Assembly: GCA_023426575.1 (NCBI GenBank)
Contig: JAFAAL010000014.1
Span: 62,001-126,000, forward strand
Reading direction: 5' to 3'
DNA length: 64,000 nucleotides
From: Bacillota bacterium
Lineage (GTDB): Bacteria; Bacillota; Clostridia; Saccharofermentanales; DTU023
A program made the translations under genes and the position numbers. The notes beneath the pieces were generated by a model, which saw only the letters and a list, made by a program, of their open reading frames with translations, was not told the origin of the DNA and made no database searches. Positions 43,076 to 51,599 of this stretch are shown here, piece after piece; positions within the stretch are counted from its first letter, which is position 1, and each line of letters begins with the position of its first letter.

Positions 43076-43495
43076 TTAGATCTCACGCATTTTGGCGACG
43101 ACGTTCTCGGGAAGACGATCTTTCTCGTCGCTGATGGTAATAGTGATGTCTACCTCATTTTGCGTGGCAAAGGTCTCGAGTTCATCGAAGAAATGGGCGA
43201 GGTCCTCGAGGCTGTCATCATTGGCGACTTTATAAATACTATCAATGTAGATACGGGTGATATCGTAGTCCTTGGCCGTCAGGCCAGCGAGAAAACTCAA
43301 GAGTTCACGATAGGAGTTCACGGGGTATTCCGTGATGTCAATGAGGCGGACCTGGTAGGGAATCTGGCGGTCAAATCGCTTACCGTATTCGATACAGACA
43401 ATGTTGCTCTCTGCCTCTTCGGCCAGGCGGCTGATCTCCGCCACTAACTTTGCCGTCTTGCCACTCCCCTTGGGGCCAACAATCGCATCAATCAT
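43076..43495 (-). CDS. small P-loop NTPase of unknown function
   Basis: Protein of 139 residues with Walker A GPKGSGKT (7-14) and a likely Walker B ITRIYIDS with Asp85. The rest is a short alpha/beta fold with an acidic helix (DSLEDLAHFFDELETFA) and a TITISDEKDRLPENV segment. It resembles small clostridial ATP-binding proteins without known role. The start ATG 43495 has AAAGGTGA upstream; the longer open frame upstream has no clear SD. It lies alone between the divergent mgl operon and alaS with its own terminator. Confidence 0.75.
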   Translation of the reverse strand: MIDAIVGPKGSGKTAKLVAEISRLAEEAESNIVCIEYGKRFDRQIPYQVRLIDITEYPVNSYRELLSFLAGLTAKDYDITRIYIDSIYKVANDDSLEDLAHFFDELETFATQNEVDITITISDEKDRLPENVVAKMREI

Positions 43496-43662
43496 AAGTT
43501 TCACCTTTACCTTCCTTCTGCGCTGCACGAGCTCTGCATGTCTCATGAACAAGCAGCTTGTTACTTGCATTATACGCAATCTTTCTCCCGCCTGACAAGG
43601 CATGTGGGAGAACGGTATCTGTCGCAAGAGATGCAAAAGCTTATGGCTTTTTGTCGCTTGCC

Positions 43663-43691
43663 TTTACAATTTGTTCACAATTTCTTATAAT
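43663..43691 (+). promoter_or_regulatory. promoter of the mglBAC operon
   Basis: TTTACA (43663-43668), a 17-base spacer and a perfect TATAAT (43686-43691). Predicted transcript start near 43698. Confidence 0.78.
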
Positions 43692-43696
43692 TTTAG

Positions 43697-43717
43697 TGAT
43701 TTGCACAAGACAAATCA
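43697..43717 (+). promoter_or_regulatory. candidate operator of the mgl operon
   Basis: Perfect inverted repeat TGATTTG / CAAATCA with a seven-base spacer, lying exactly on the predicted start of transcription. This place suits a repressor. The protein that binds is unknown; no regulator gene is adjacent. Confidence 0.5.
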
Positions 43718-43750
43718 TAGAAATGTCTTTTGACACTAGGAGGAAAAAAG

Positions 43751-45079
43751 ATGAACAAAAAATTCTTTGCTCTCTTCGTTGCTTTGATGATGCTCCTGAG
43801 CTTCAGCTTCGTCGCATGTGATAAGCAAGAGAAAGCTCCTGCCACCGAGGGTGGTGCGGAAAATTCCGATGCTGAGGCCGAGAACAACGAGGCCCCAGCC
43901 GATCAGCCAGCAGACGGCAATGTCGCCAATAAGGACAAGCCTCTCGTCTGGTACAATCGCCAACCCTCTAACAGCACGACTGGCGAACTCGACATGGAAG
44001 CTCTTCAGTTCAACGACAAGACCTACTATGTCGGCTTCGACGCCAATCAGGGTGCCGATCTCCAAGGTGAGATGGTCCTGAACTACCTCAAGGCTCACGC
44101 CGCTGAGATGGACAGAAATGGCGATGGCATCATCGGCTACGTCCTGGCCATCGGCGACATCGGCCACAACGACTCGATTGCCCGTACCCGCGGTATCCGC
44201 AAGGCCCTCGGCACCGCCATTGAGAAAGACGGCAACGTCGTCAGTGACCCCGTCGGCACCAACATCGACGGCAAGGCCACTCAGGTCCAGGATTCCGAGA
44301 TTGAGATCGACGGCAAGACCTATATCATCCGTGAGCTCGCCTCCCAAGAGATGAAGAACTCCACCGGCGCCACCTGGGATGCCGCAACCGCTGGCAACGC
44401 CCTCGGCAGTTGGACTTCTTCCTTTGGCGATCAGATTGACATCGTCGTCTCCAACAACGACGGCATGGGTATGGCCATGTTCAATGCCTGGTCCAAGGAT
44501 AACAATGTCCCGACCTTTGGCTATGACGCCAACGCAGACGCCGTGGCGGCAATCGCTGACGGCTTCGGCGGCACCATCTCCCAGCACGCTGACGTTCAGG
44601 CTTACCTGACCCTCCGCGTGCTCCGCAACGCCCTCGACGGCGTGGACATCGACACTGGTATCGGCACGCCTGACGCTGAAGGCAACGTCCTCTCTGAAGA
44701 CGTCTTCAAGTACAACGCTGATGAGCGCTCTTACTACGCCCTGAACGTCGCAGTTACCGCTGAGAACTATCAGGACTTCCTCGACTCCACCAAGGTCTAC
44801 GAGCCCGTCTCCAAGCAGCTCAAAGAGGAAAACAGCCCCCGGAAGAAGGTCTGGCTGAACATCTACAACTCTTCAGACAACTTCCTGAGCTCCACCTATG
44901 TGCCTCTGCTGCAGAACTATGACGATCTCTTAAACCTCGACGTCGAGTACGTCGGTGGCGATGGTCAGACCGAGGCCAACATCGTCAACCGCCTGGGCAA
45001 TCCCGACCAGTATGATGCCTTTGCCATCAACATGGTCAAGACAGACAACGCCGCTTCTTACACTGAGCTGCTGAAATAG
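43751..45079 (+). CDS. mglB: galactose/glucose-binding lipoprotein, circularly permuted MglB
   Basis: Substrate-binding lipoprotein of 442 residues. The signal peptide ends FVAC (lipid-anchored Cys23), followed by an acidic, Ala/Glu-rich linker to about residue 62. The mature domain starts at PLVWYNRQPSN, matching the middle of classical MglB (VVFFNKEPS), then TYYVGFDANQGADLQG, an EF-hand-like calcium loop DRNGDGIIG (121-129), IVVSNNDGMGMAMFNAW and FGYDANADAVAAI. Residues 366-442 (VWLNIYNSSDNFLSS, FAINMVKTDNAASYTELL) correspond to the usual N-terminal 75 residues. Thus the order is permuted, not truncated. SD AGGAGG precedes the ATG. A permuted glucose-binding lipoprotein is known from Treponema pallidum (TP0684). 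Confidence 0.9.
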   Translation: MNKKFFALFVALMMLLSFSFVACDKQEKAPATEGGAENSDAEAENNEAPADQPADGNVANKDKPLVWYNRQPSNSTTGELDMEALQFNDKTYYVGFDANQGADLQGEMVLNYLKAHAAEMDRNGDGIIGYVLAIGDIGHNDSIARTRGIRKALGTAIEKDGNVVSDPVGTNIDGKATQVQDSEIEIDGKTYIIRELASQEMKNSTGATWDAATAGNALGSWTSSFGDQIDIVVSNNDGMGMAMFNAWSKDNNVPTFGYDANADAVAAIADGFGGTISQHADVQAYLTLRVLRNALDGVDIDTGIGTPDAEGNVLSEDVFKYNADERSYYALNVAVTAENYQDFLDSTKVYEPVSKQLKEENSPRKKVWLNIYNSSDNFLSSTYVPLLQNYDDLLNLDVEYVGGDGQTEANIVNRLGNPDQYDAFAINMVKTDNAASYTELLK

Positions 45080-45103
45080 TTCTGTCCCTAGGATCTACCT
45101 TTA

Positions 45104-45129
45104 GGGGGGAGGCATCTCCCCCCTTTTTT
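45104..45129 (+). terminator. terminator-like hairpin between mglB and mglA
   Basis: GGGGGGAG / CTCCCCCC stem, four-base loop and six T. Inside an operon it probably acts as a partial terminator, giving more binding protein than transporter. Confidence 0.85.
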
Positions 45130-45154
45130 CCTAAACACGAAAGCGAGTGAGACA

Positions 45155-46663
45155 ATGATTGAGGAAAAAGATAATGTCATTCTGGCCATCCGTGGCATGA
45201 GCAAGTCATTTGGTCGTAACCGCGTCTTGGATGGAATCAATCTCGATTTGAAGCGCGGGACAATCATGGGCCTCATGGGCGAAAATGGCGCGGGCAAGTC
45301 GACGATGATGAAGTGTCTCTTTGGCTCTTATCAAAAAGACGTCGGTGAAATCTATCTCGACGGCAAGGAGGTCAACTTCTCCGGCCCCAAGGATGCCCTA
45401 GAAAATGGAATCGCCATGGTCCATCAGGAATTGAATCAGTGTCTGGAGCGCAATGTCGTCGACAATCTCTTCCTCGGCCGCTATCCCGTGACTTCTTGGG
45501 GAGTCGTCAATGAGGCCGCCATGCGCAAGGAGGCCTCGGAGCTCTTTAAGAAGCTCGGCATGAATGTCAATCTCTACCAACCCATGCGTGAGATGTCTGT
45601 CTCACAGCGCCAGATGTGCGAAATTGCCAAGGCGATCTCTTATCATTCCCAGGTCATCGTCCTCGATGAGCCCACCTCATCTCTTACCGTCAAGGAAGTT
45701 AAGAAGCTCTTTGAAATGATGCGGCGTCTGAAGGAACAGGGCATCTCCTTAATCTATATTTCTCATAAGATGGATGAGATCTTTGAAATCTGTGATGAGA
45801 TTGCCGTTCTTCGAGATGGCAAGCTCGTCATGGTCAAGGATCGTGATGAGACCAATATGAATGAATTGATTTCAGCGATGGTCGGACGCTCCCTCGAGAA
45901 CCGCTTCCCCCCTCTCGACAATCAGCCCACTGAGACAATTCTCTCCGTCCAAAATCTCTTCACCAAATTTGAACCCCAGCTGCAAGACATCAGTTTTGAT
46001 GTTCGTCAGGGGGAGATCTTTGGTCTCTACGGCCTCGTCGGAGCTGGTCGAACAGAGCTCCTCGAGACCATCTTTGGCATCCGAACCCGGGCTGCCGGCC
46101 GTGTCTATTTCAAGGATCAGCTCATGAATTTTAAGGATGCCCAAGAGGCCATCGATCACGGATTCGCGATGATTACGGAAGAGCGCAAGGCCAACGGTCT
46201 CTTCCTGAAGGGAGATATCACTTTTAATACGACGATTGCCAGTCTGCACCAGTATAAGACGGGTCTCGCCCTCTCTGACTCCAAAATGGTCAATGCGACG
46301 GCGCGTCAGATCAAGACGATGCGGACCAAGTGCATGGGCCCCCAGGACCTCATCAATAATCTCTCTGGGGGCAATCAGCAAAAGGTCATCTTTGGCAAGT
46401 GGTTGGAGAGTGACCCGCAGGTCTTCCTCATGGATGAACCCACGCGTGGCATCGACGTCGGCGCCAAGTATGAGATCTATGAATTGATCATCAGCATGGC
46501 CAAGGCAGGAAATACGATCATCCTGGTCTCTTCAGAGATGCCAGAGATCCTCGGAATTACAAATCGCATTGGCGTCATGTCCAATGGACGCCTGTCTGGC
46601 ATTGTCAAAACAAATGAAACCAATCAAGAGGAACTGCTCCGTCTGAGCGCGAAATATCTATAG
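45155..46663 (+). CDS. mglA: galactose/methylgalactoside ABC transporter ATPase MglA
   Basis: Double ATPase of the CUT2 sugar importer family, 502 residues. First half: Walker A GENGAGKST (42-50), signature VSQRQM, Walker B VIVLDEPTSSL. Second half: degenerate Walker A GLVGAGRT (293-300), signature LSGGNQQK and VFLMDEPTRGIDVGAK. The degenerate second site is normal for RbsA/MglA. It energises import of the sugar delivered by MglB through MglC. Confidence 0.96.
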   Translation: MIEEKDNVILAIRGMSKSFGRNRVLDGINLDLKRGTIMGLMGENGAGKSTMMKCLFGSYQKDVGEIYLDGKEVNFSGPKDALENGIAMVHQELNQCLERNVVDNLFLGRYPVTSWGVVNEAAMRKEASELFKKLGMNVNLYQPMREMSVSQRQMCEIAKAISYHSQVIVLDEPTSSLTVKEVKKLFEMMRRLKEQGISLIYISHKMDEIFEICDEIAVLRDGKLVMVKDRDETNMNELISAMVGRSLENRFPPLDNQPTETILSVQNLFTKFEPQLQDISFDVRQGEIFGLYGLVGAGRTELLETIFGIRTRAAGRVYFKDQLMNFKDAQEAIDHGFAMITEERKANGLFLKGDITFNTTIASLHQYKTGLALSDSKMVNATARQIKTMRTKCMGPQDLINNLSGGNQQKVIFGKWLESDPQVFLMDEPTRGIDVGAKYEIYELIISMAKAGNTIILVSSEMPEILGITNRIGVMSNGRLSGIVKTNETNQEELLRLSAKYL

Positions 46664-46674
46664 GAGGCAATGAA

Positions 46675-48321
46675 GTGAACGAGAAGGTATTGAGCCCTGA
46701 ACAAGAGATGGCCCTACGTCAGCCGATCGACCAGTATATCGCTGAGATCCAGGCCCAGATCGATGAACTGCGGGAATTTGGAACGCAGAAATTAATTGGT
46801 CTTCAGTATGACCGCGACACGATCAAGCGGGATAAATTGATGCCCGCAGCCGAGAAGTCACAGCGCCTCGAGGAAAACAAGCGCGAGATGGAAGTGGCTA
46901 AGACGGTCGAGCAGAAGAATCACGCTGAGGTCAACAGTCTGATCAAGAAGGCGGAGGCCTATCTCGATCAGCACTATAACAAGGACTACTACAAGCCCGT
47001 CGTCCGCTCGACCAAGGCGGAGCGCGTCCGAGAGAATGCGGCTTATCAGCAGCGTCTCAAGGAACTTGAGATGGAACACAGACAAAATCTCGCCGGCCTC
47101 CATCACAAGGACGAGATCCACGATGAGAACTATGTCTATAAGAATCGCATCTTTGACGCCAAGACTGAACACATGAAGAATCTCCAGGAGATCAAGGATC
47201 GAAAGCATGCGGCCTATGCCCATAAATTTTACCTCCTCGATCTCTTGAGAATGTCTAAGTTCAGCTTGTCCGAAAAGCTGAGCCGCCGTCTCGAGAACTT
47301 CGCCTACAATTTCAATAAGCGCGACTTCTTCCTGAGAAACGGCCTCTATATTGCGATCATTCTCATCTTCATCTTCCTCTGCTTCCTGACCCCGATGGTC
47401 AAGAATGTTCATCTGCTCACCTATCACAACGTCTTGAACATTCTCCAGCAGGCGTCGCCCCGGATGTTTTTAGCCCTGGGCGTCGCAGGAGTGATTCTCT
47501 TGACCGGTACAGATCTCTCGATTGGCCGTATGGTTGGCATGGGGATGACAGCCTCTACCATCATCATGCACAAGGGACCGAACACGGGAATGTTCTTCGG
47601 CAAGGCCTTTGACTTGACAAATATTCCCCTCGGCGTCCGCATGATCATGGCCCTGCTCCTATGTATCCTGCTGAGCACGATTTTCACCTCCATTGCCGGT
47701 TTCTTTACGGCGCGCTTTAAAATGCACCCCTTTATCTCGACGATGGCCAATATGTTGATCATCTTCGGAATTGTCACCTACTCGACCAAGGGGGTCTCCT
47801 TTGGCGCCATCGAACCGGCCATCAATAAGATGATCATGCCCAAGGTCAAGGGCTTCCCGACTATCATTCTCTGGGCCGTGGCGGCCATCATCATCGTCTG
47901 GTTCATCTGGAACAAGACGACCTTTGGTAAAAATCTCTACGCTGTCGGCGGCAACCCCGAAGCTGCTGCCGTCACGGGTATCTCCGTCTTCTGGGTGACC
48001 ATGGGCGCCTTTATTATGGCGGGGATCCTCTATGGCTTCGGCTCATGGCTCGAGTGTATCCGCATGATTGGCTCTGGCTCTGCTGCCTATGGACAGGGTT
48101 GGGAAATGGACGCGATTGCAGCCTGCGTCGTCGGCGGCGTCTCGTTCACTGGCGGTATCGGTAAAATTCGTGGTGTCGTCACCGGTGTCTTCATCTTTAC
48201 CGCACTGACCTATGCCCTGACAATTCTCGGCATCGACACGAACCTGCAGTTTGTCTTCTCAGGCATCATCATTCTCATTGCCGTGACTTTGGACTGCTTA
48301 AAGTATGTTCGCAAGAAGTAA
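46675..48321 (+). CDS. mglC: MglC sugar permease with long N-terminal coiled-coil extension
   Basis: Residues from about 222 form a normal CUT2 permease: first helix LYIAIILIFIFLCFLTPMV, then LALGVAGVILLTGTDLSIGR, NPEAAAVTGI and the last helices to FSGIIILIAVTLDCLKYV. The preceding 220 residues are soluble, highly charged and heptad-like (LEENKREMEVAKTVEQKNHA and similar) and have no place in classical MglC of about 336 residues. GTG 46675 has AGGAGG seven bases upstream, 11 bases after mglA, so the extension is probably translated. It should face the cytoplasm, on the MglA side. Confidence 0.93.
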   Translation: MNEKVLSPEQEMALRQPIDQYIAEIQAQIDELREFGTQKLIGLQYDRDTIKRDKLMPAAEKSQRLEENKREMEVAKTVEQKNHAEVNSLIKKAEAYLDQHYNKDYYKPVVRSTKAERVRENAAYQQRLKELEMEHRQNLAGLHHKDEIHDENYVYKNRIFDAKTEHMKNLQEIKDRKHAAYAHKFYLLDLLRMSKFSLSEKLSRRLENFAYNFNKRDFFLRNGLYIAIILIFIFLCFLTPMVKNVHLLTYHNVLNILQQASPRMFLALGVAGVILLTGTDLSIGRMVGMGMTASTIIMHKGPNTGMFFGKAFDLTNIPLGVRMIMALLLCILLSTIFTSIAGFFTARFKMHPFISTMANMLIIFGIVTYSTKGVSFGAIEPAINKMIMPKVKGFPTIILWAVAAIIIVWFIWNKTTFGKNLYAVGGNPEAAAVTGISVFWVTMGAFIMAGILYGFGSWLECIRMIGSGSAAYGQGWEMDAIAACVVGGVSFTGGIGKIRGVVTGVFIFTALTYALTILGIDTNLQFVFSGIIILIAVTLDCLKYVRKK

Positions 48322-48354
48322 GCGCCTCAAGAAGACTCAAGGCCTATGACTTGA

Positions 48355-48382
48355 GAGGCTTCCCAGTGGGAAGCCTCTTTTT
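48355..48382 (+). terminator. terminator of the mgl operon
   Basis: GAGGCTTCCC / GGGAAGCCTC stem with three-base loop and five T. A weaker CTCAAG / CTTGAG hairpin lies just before it. Confidence 0.92.
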
Positions 48383-49544
48383 ATAGAGATTGAAAATACT
48401 CTGACCAGAAGGTAATAGCTTTGAAGAGAGCCTCGTGCGCTATCTTAAAACGCGGGTGATGATTGGCGTAGCTCTGATCTTGCACGGAGCCAGAAGAGCC
48501 CATGAGGAGATAGTAGAGCGGGGCGATTTCAGCATAGTGCGCAAAATCCTCAGACGCTGACCAGAACGGCAGTTCGACATAGTCGAAGTCAGGAGATCTC
48601 TGGAGAAGAAAACGCTTCAACTGCTCGCGGAGTCGGGCATCATTTTGAATGGGTGGGTGACCTGATAAATAGTCTAGGGAGACGCAAACACCCGACATCG
48701 CCGCCATGCCCTGAGCGACTCTGTCCATCTTCTCGACGATCTCCCGCTCGACTTCCTCTGAGAGAACGCGCAGACTCCCGGCCAGCTCTAAGCTCTCCGG
48801 AATTTGATTTTGCACTGTGCCTGAATGAATCTGACAGATACTGAGGACGCGATAAGTCCTGGGGTCAAAAGATTGTACAGACATACTCTCGAGCGCCATG
48901 ATCAGCTGGGCGGCCACGGGGATGGGATTGAGGCCAAGATGAGGCTGGCTCGAATGCGCAGATTTTCCCTGAACTTGGATCTTGAAGAATCCATTGCCAG
49001 TTGTCGCAGGACCTGCCGGTAAGAGACCGATGGTTCCCGCAGGCAGTTGAGGGATAAAGTGAGCAGCATAAATCGCTGCAAAAGGACCCTCTGCGCTGAG
49101 CTCTCCTGAATCTACGAGACTGCGAGCTCCCGAGGGCAGATTCTCTTCTGCAGCCTGAAAGAGGAAGTAGAATTCATGCTCTCCCCCCTGCCCTCTCCCA
49201 GTGCTTAAAAGCTCCTCAATAATCCCGAGCGCCACAGTGATATGGCCGTCATGGCCACAGGCGTGCATAATACCGGGTCGCGTCGAGGCATAGTCCAGTC
49301 CCGACTCCTCTTGAATCGGCAGAGCGTCGATGTCGGCACGGTAGAGAATGCGATCGCGAGCATGTCTATTCGTCAAGCGGCAGAGAATCCCCCGCTCAGA
49401 GTGAAAGAGAATCTCGACCCCTGAAAGGGCTGATAAGTAGTCGACAATCTTCCTCCGCGTCTGAAGCTCCTGCCAAGACAATTCAGGTTCGCGGTGGAGG
49501 CTTTTGAAAAAAGCCAAGAGTTTGTCATCTGTTCTAGCGTCCAT
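48381..49544 (-). CDS. M20 family amidohydrolase
   Basis: Zinc-dependent aminoacylase/carboxypeptidase-like enzyme, 387 residues, of the hippurate or N-acetyl-diaminopimelate deacetylase group. Metal motifs: RADIDALPIQE (Asp71, Asp73), MHACGHDGHI, FQAAEENLPSGA; the dimerisation domain contains GKSAHSSQPHLG and the end HHPRF supplies a last ligand. The exact substrate cannot be told. It is tail to tail with mglC and shares the terminator region. Confidence 0.9.
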   Translation of the reverse strand: MDARTDDKLLAFFKSLHREPELSWQELQTRRKIVDYLSALSGVEILFHSERGILCRLTNRHARDRILYRADIDALPIQEESGLDYASTRPGIMHACGHDGHITVALGIIEELLSTGRGQGGEHEFYFLFQAAEENLPSGARSLVDSGELSAEGPFAAIYAAHFIPQLPAGTIGLLPAGPATTGNGFFKIQVQGKSAHSSQPHLGLNPIPVAAQLIMALESMSVQSFDPRTYRVLSICQIHSGTVQNQIPESLELAGSLRVLSEEVEREIVEKMDRVAQGMAAMSGVCVSLDYLSGHPPIQNDARLREQLKRFLLQRSPDFDYVELPFWSASEDFAHYAEIAPLYYLLMGSSGSVQDQSYANHHPRFKIAHEALFKAITFWSEYFQSL

Positions 49545-49589
49545 AGAAGCCTCCTGGGATCATGTGCACATTGTAATGGCCGTGGCCCC

Positions 49590-49623
49590 AAAAGTAAAAA
49601 CCCTGGCTCTGAGAGAGCCAGGG
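49590..49623 (-). terminator. terminator of the S10-spc operon after secY
   Basis: CCCTGGCTCT / AGAGCCAGGG ten-base stem followed on the minus strand by TTTTTACTTTT. It ends the ribosomal run at secY, before where adk would normally follow. Confidence 0.92.
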
Positions 49624-49648
49624 TCTTGCTTCTGAAATAATCGATGAC

Positions 49649-50947
49649 TTAGTCTAAGAAGCCTTTGTAGTGGCGCATCATCATCTGAGCTTCGAGCTGA
49701 TTGACGATGTCCATGGCGACGCCGACGACGATCAGGACGGCGGTACCGCCGAACCAGAGGGCCGAGGTCGTCTTCGTCACGAGACTGAGTAAGCTCGGCA
49801 ACATGACGATAAAGACGAGGAAGACCGCTTCGAACCAGGAGAGACGTCTCGCCGTACCACGGATGTATTCCACGGTCGGGCGGCCCGGTCTGATCCCAGG
49901 GATGAAGCCACCGTTCTTTTGAATGTTGTTCGCGATATCCTGCGGATTGAAGTTAATCGACGAATAAAAGAAGGTGAAGGCAATGATGAAGAGGCTGTAG
50001 AAAATGTAGTACAGCGGGTTCTCGTTAAAGGTTGCAAACCATCTGGCAACTTTGCCCGTGGCTCCAAAGAGGTTGATCAGAAGAGAGGGCATGATCATCA
50101 GCTGCAGAGCAAAGATGACGGGAAGCACGCCCGACTGGTTGACCTTGATCGGCAGGTAGGACGCCTGACCACCGTAGATCTTGCGACCGACGACGCGCTT
50201 GGCGTACTGGACTGGGATCTTCCTCTCCGCGCTCTGGATGTAGACCACGAGGCCGATGATCGCCACAAAGGCGATGACGACAAAGATAGTGAGCAGGATG
50301 GCGAGGATGCTGTTCTTCATGGCCTGCCAATTGAGGAAGGAGTAGTAGAGAGCCTGGACCATGGAGGGCAGACGGGAGAGAATACCGATAAAAATCAGGA
50401 CGGAAATACCGTTGCCAATCCCCTTATCGTTGATCTGCTCACCGAGCCACATGATAAAGGCAGAACCTGCCGTAAAGCTGCCAATGACCACGAGGGCATT
50501 GATCCAGATCGGCATGGCCGTCGCCGCAGCTTCACGCGTATAGATCCAGTACATCGTCGACATGAAGAGGGCAATGCCAATCGTCACGTAGCGCGTGATT
50601 CTCTGAATCTTCTTACGTCCGGCATCCCCTTCCTTGGAAAGTCTCTCCAGATAAGGGATGGCCACGGTCAAGAGCTGCATGATGATCGACGCATTGATGT
50701 ACGGTTGAATACCTAGCGAAAAGATTGAGACCGCTCTGAAGCCGCCAGTTCCAGAAATGATCTGGAGAAACTGACCCAACTGGCCAAAGTTGCCCAGAAG
50801 AGCCGCAAAGGCAGCGGGGCTGATGCCCGGGACAGGCACAGCTGCCCCCAGGCGATAAATCAGCATGGCGAAGAAAGTAAAGAGGATTCTCTTTCTTAGA
50901 TCTTCAATGCGGAAAGCGTTTCTCAGGGTCTTGAACATGGAACCCAT
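49649..50947 (-). CDS. secY: preprotein translocase channel SecY
   Basis: Central subunit of the SecYEG channel, 432 residues with ten membrane helices. Typical stretches: LRKRILFTFFAMLIYRLGAAVPVPGI (read in part) at the N-terminus, GIQPYINASIIMQLL plug/helix 2 region, the cytoplasmic loops with RRVTQIQ-like RKKIQRITRY and GIRPGRPTVEYI. It is the last gene of the operon, two bases after rplO. Confidence 0.97.
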   Translation of the reverse strand: MGSMFKTLRNAFRIEDLRKRILFTFFAMLIYRLGAAVPVPGISPAAFAALLGNFGQLGQFLQIISGTGGFRAVSIFSLGIQPYINASIIMQLLTVAIPYLERLSKEGDAGRKKIQRITRYVTIGIALFMSTMYWIYTREAAATAMPIWINALVVIGSFTAGSAFIMWLGEQINDKGIGNGISVLIFIGILSRLPSMVQALYYSFLNWQAMKNSILAILLTIFVVIAFVAIIGLVVYIQSAERKIPVQYAKRVVGRKIYGGQASYLPIKVNQSGVLPVIFALQLMIMPSLLINLFGATGKVARWFATFNENPLYYIFYSLFIIAFTFFYSSINFNPQDIANNIQKNGGFIPGIRPGRPTVEYIRGTARRLSWFEAVFLVFIVMLPSLLSLVTKTTSALWFGGTAVLIVVGVAMDIVNQLEAQMMMRHYKGFLD

Positions 50948-50949
50948 GA

Positions 50950-51399
50950 TTACACCTCCTCAACAGTGCCTCCGGCCGCTTCAATTTTCTCTTTGGCCGA
51001 TTGGGTAAAGGCAGCTGCACGTACAGTTAGTTTGCGATTGAGCTCACCACGGCCCAAAATTTTAATCCCATCATTGACCTTGGGAATCGTCAGAAGCCCA
51101 GAGTCATGGACGGACTGGACATCGATGACATCGCCGTCATTAAAGCGGTTCAAATCTTCGACATTGATCTCAAGATAGGCCTTTGCAAAACGCTTGTTAT
51201 TGAAGCCACGCTTCGGCATTCTGCGGAAAAGAGGCATCTGGCCACCCTCAAACTGGGGTCTGACACCACCACCGGATCTGGCCTTCTGGCCCTTGTGGCC
51301 ACGGCCTGCTGTCTTGCCATTGCCCGAACCTGGGCCACGGCCCTTGCGCCACGCCTTGGGGCGAGAGCCCGCACTGGGTTTTAATTCGTTAAGTTTCAT
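50950..51399 (-). CDS. rplO: 50S ribosomal protein L15
   Basis: 149 residues: [43 protein letters not shown] (read in part), [17 protein letters not shown] and a compact C-terminal domain. Standard length. It is next to rpmD and secY in the usual spc order. Confidence 0.97.
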   Translation of the reverse strand: MKLNELKPSAGSRPKAWRKGRGPGSGNGKTAGRGHKGQKARSGGGVRPQFEGGQMPLFRRMPKRGFNNKRFAKAYLEINVEDLNRFNDGDVIDVQSVHDSGLLTIPKVNDGIKILGRGELNRKLTVRAAAFTQSAKEKIEAAGGTVEEV

Positions 51400-51401
51400 G
51401 T

Positions 51402-51590
51402 CTACGCTCCTTCGACATCAGAGACTTCGACCAGGTGGACAACCTTGGCAATTTGGCCACGAGTGGCTGGGCTGTCCTCTTGGATGGTAAAGTCATTGAT
51501 CTTCTTCAGGCCCAGAGCCTGACAGACTTCTATGTGACGCGGTTTACGACCGCTCAGGCTGCGTACCAGAGTAATTTTAAGTTTCGCCAT
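51402..51590 (-). CDS. rpmD: 50S ribosomal protein L30
   Basis: 62 residues: [20 protein letters not shown] and [20 protein letters not shown] are canonical. It lies between rpsE and rplO with short spacers. Confidence 0.97.
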   Translation of the reverse strand: MAKLKITLVRSLSGRKPRHIEVCQALGLKKINDFTIQEDSPATRGQIAKVVHLVEVSDVEGA

Positions 51591-51599
51591 AGTCTCCTC

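Noticed and set aside
43736..44587. 283-codon minus-strand ORF opposite mglB
   Set aside because: Gly/Val/Asp-rich shadow of a strongly biased gene; no start signal.
43751..45079. mglB as a truncated or frameshifted gene
   Set aside because: The missing N-terminal segment is present at the C-terminus in the same frame, so permutation explains it better than decay.
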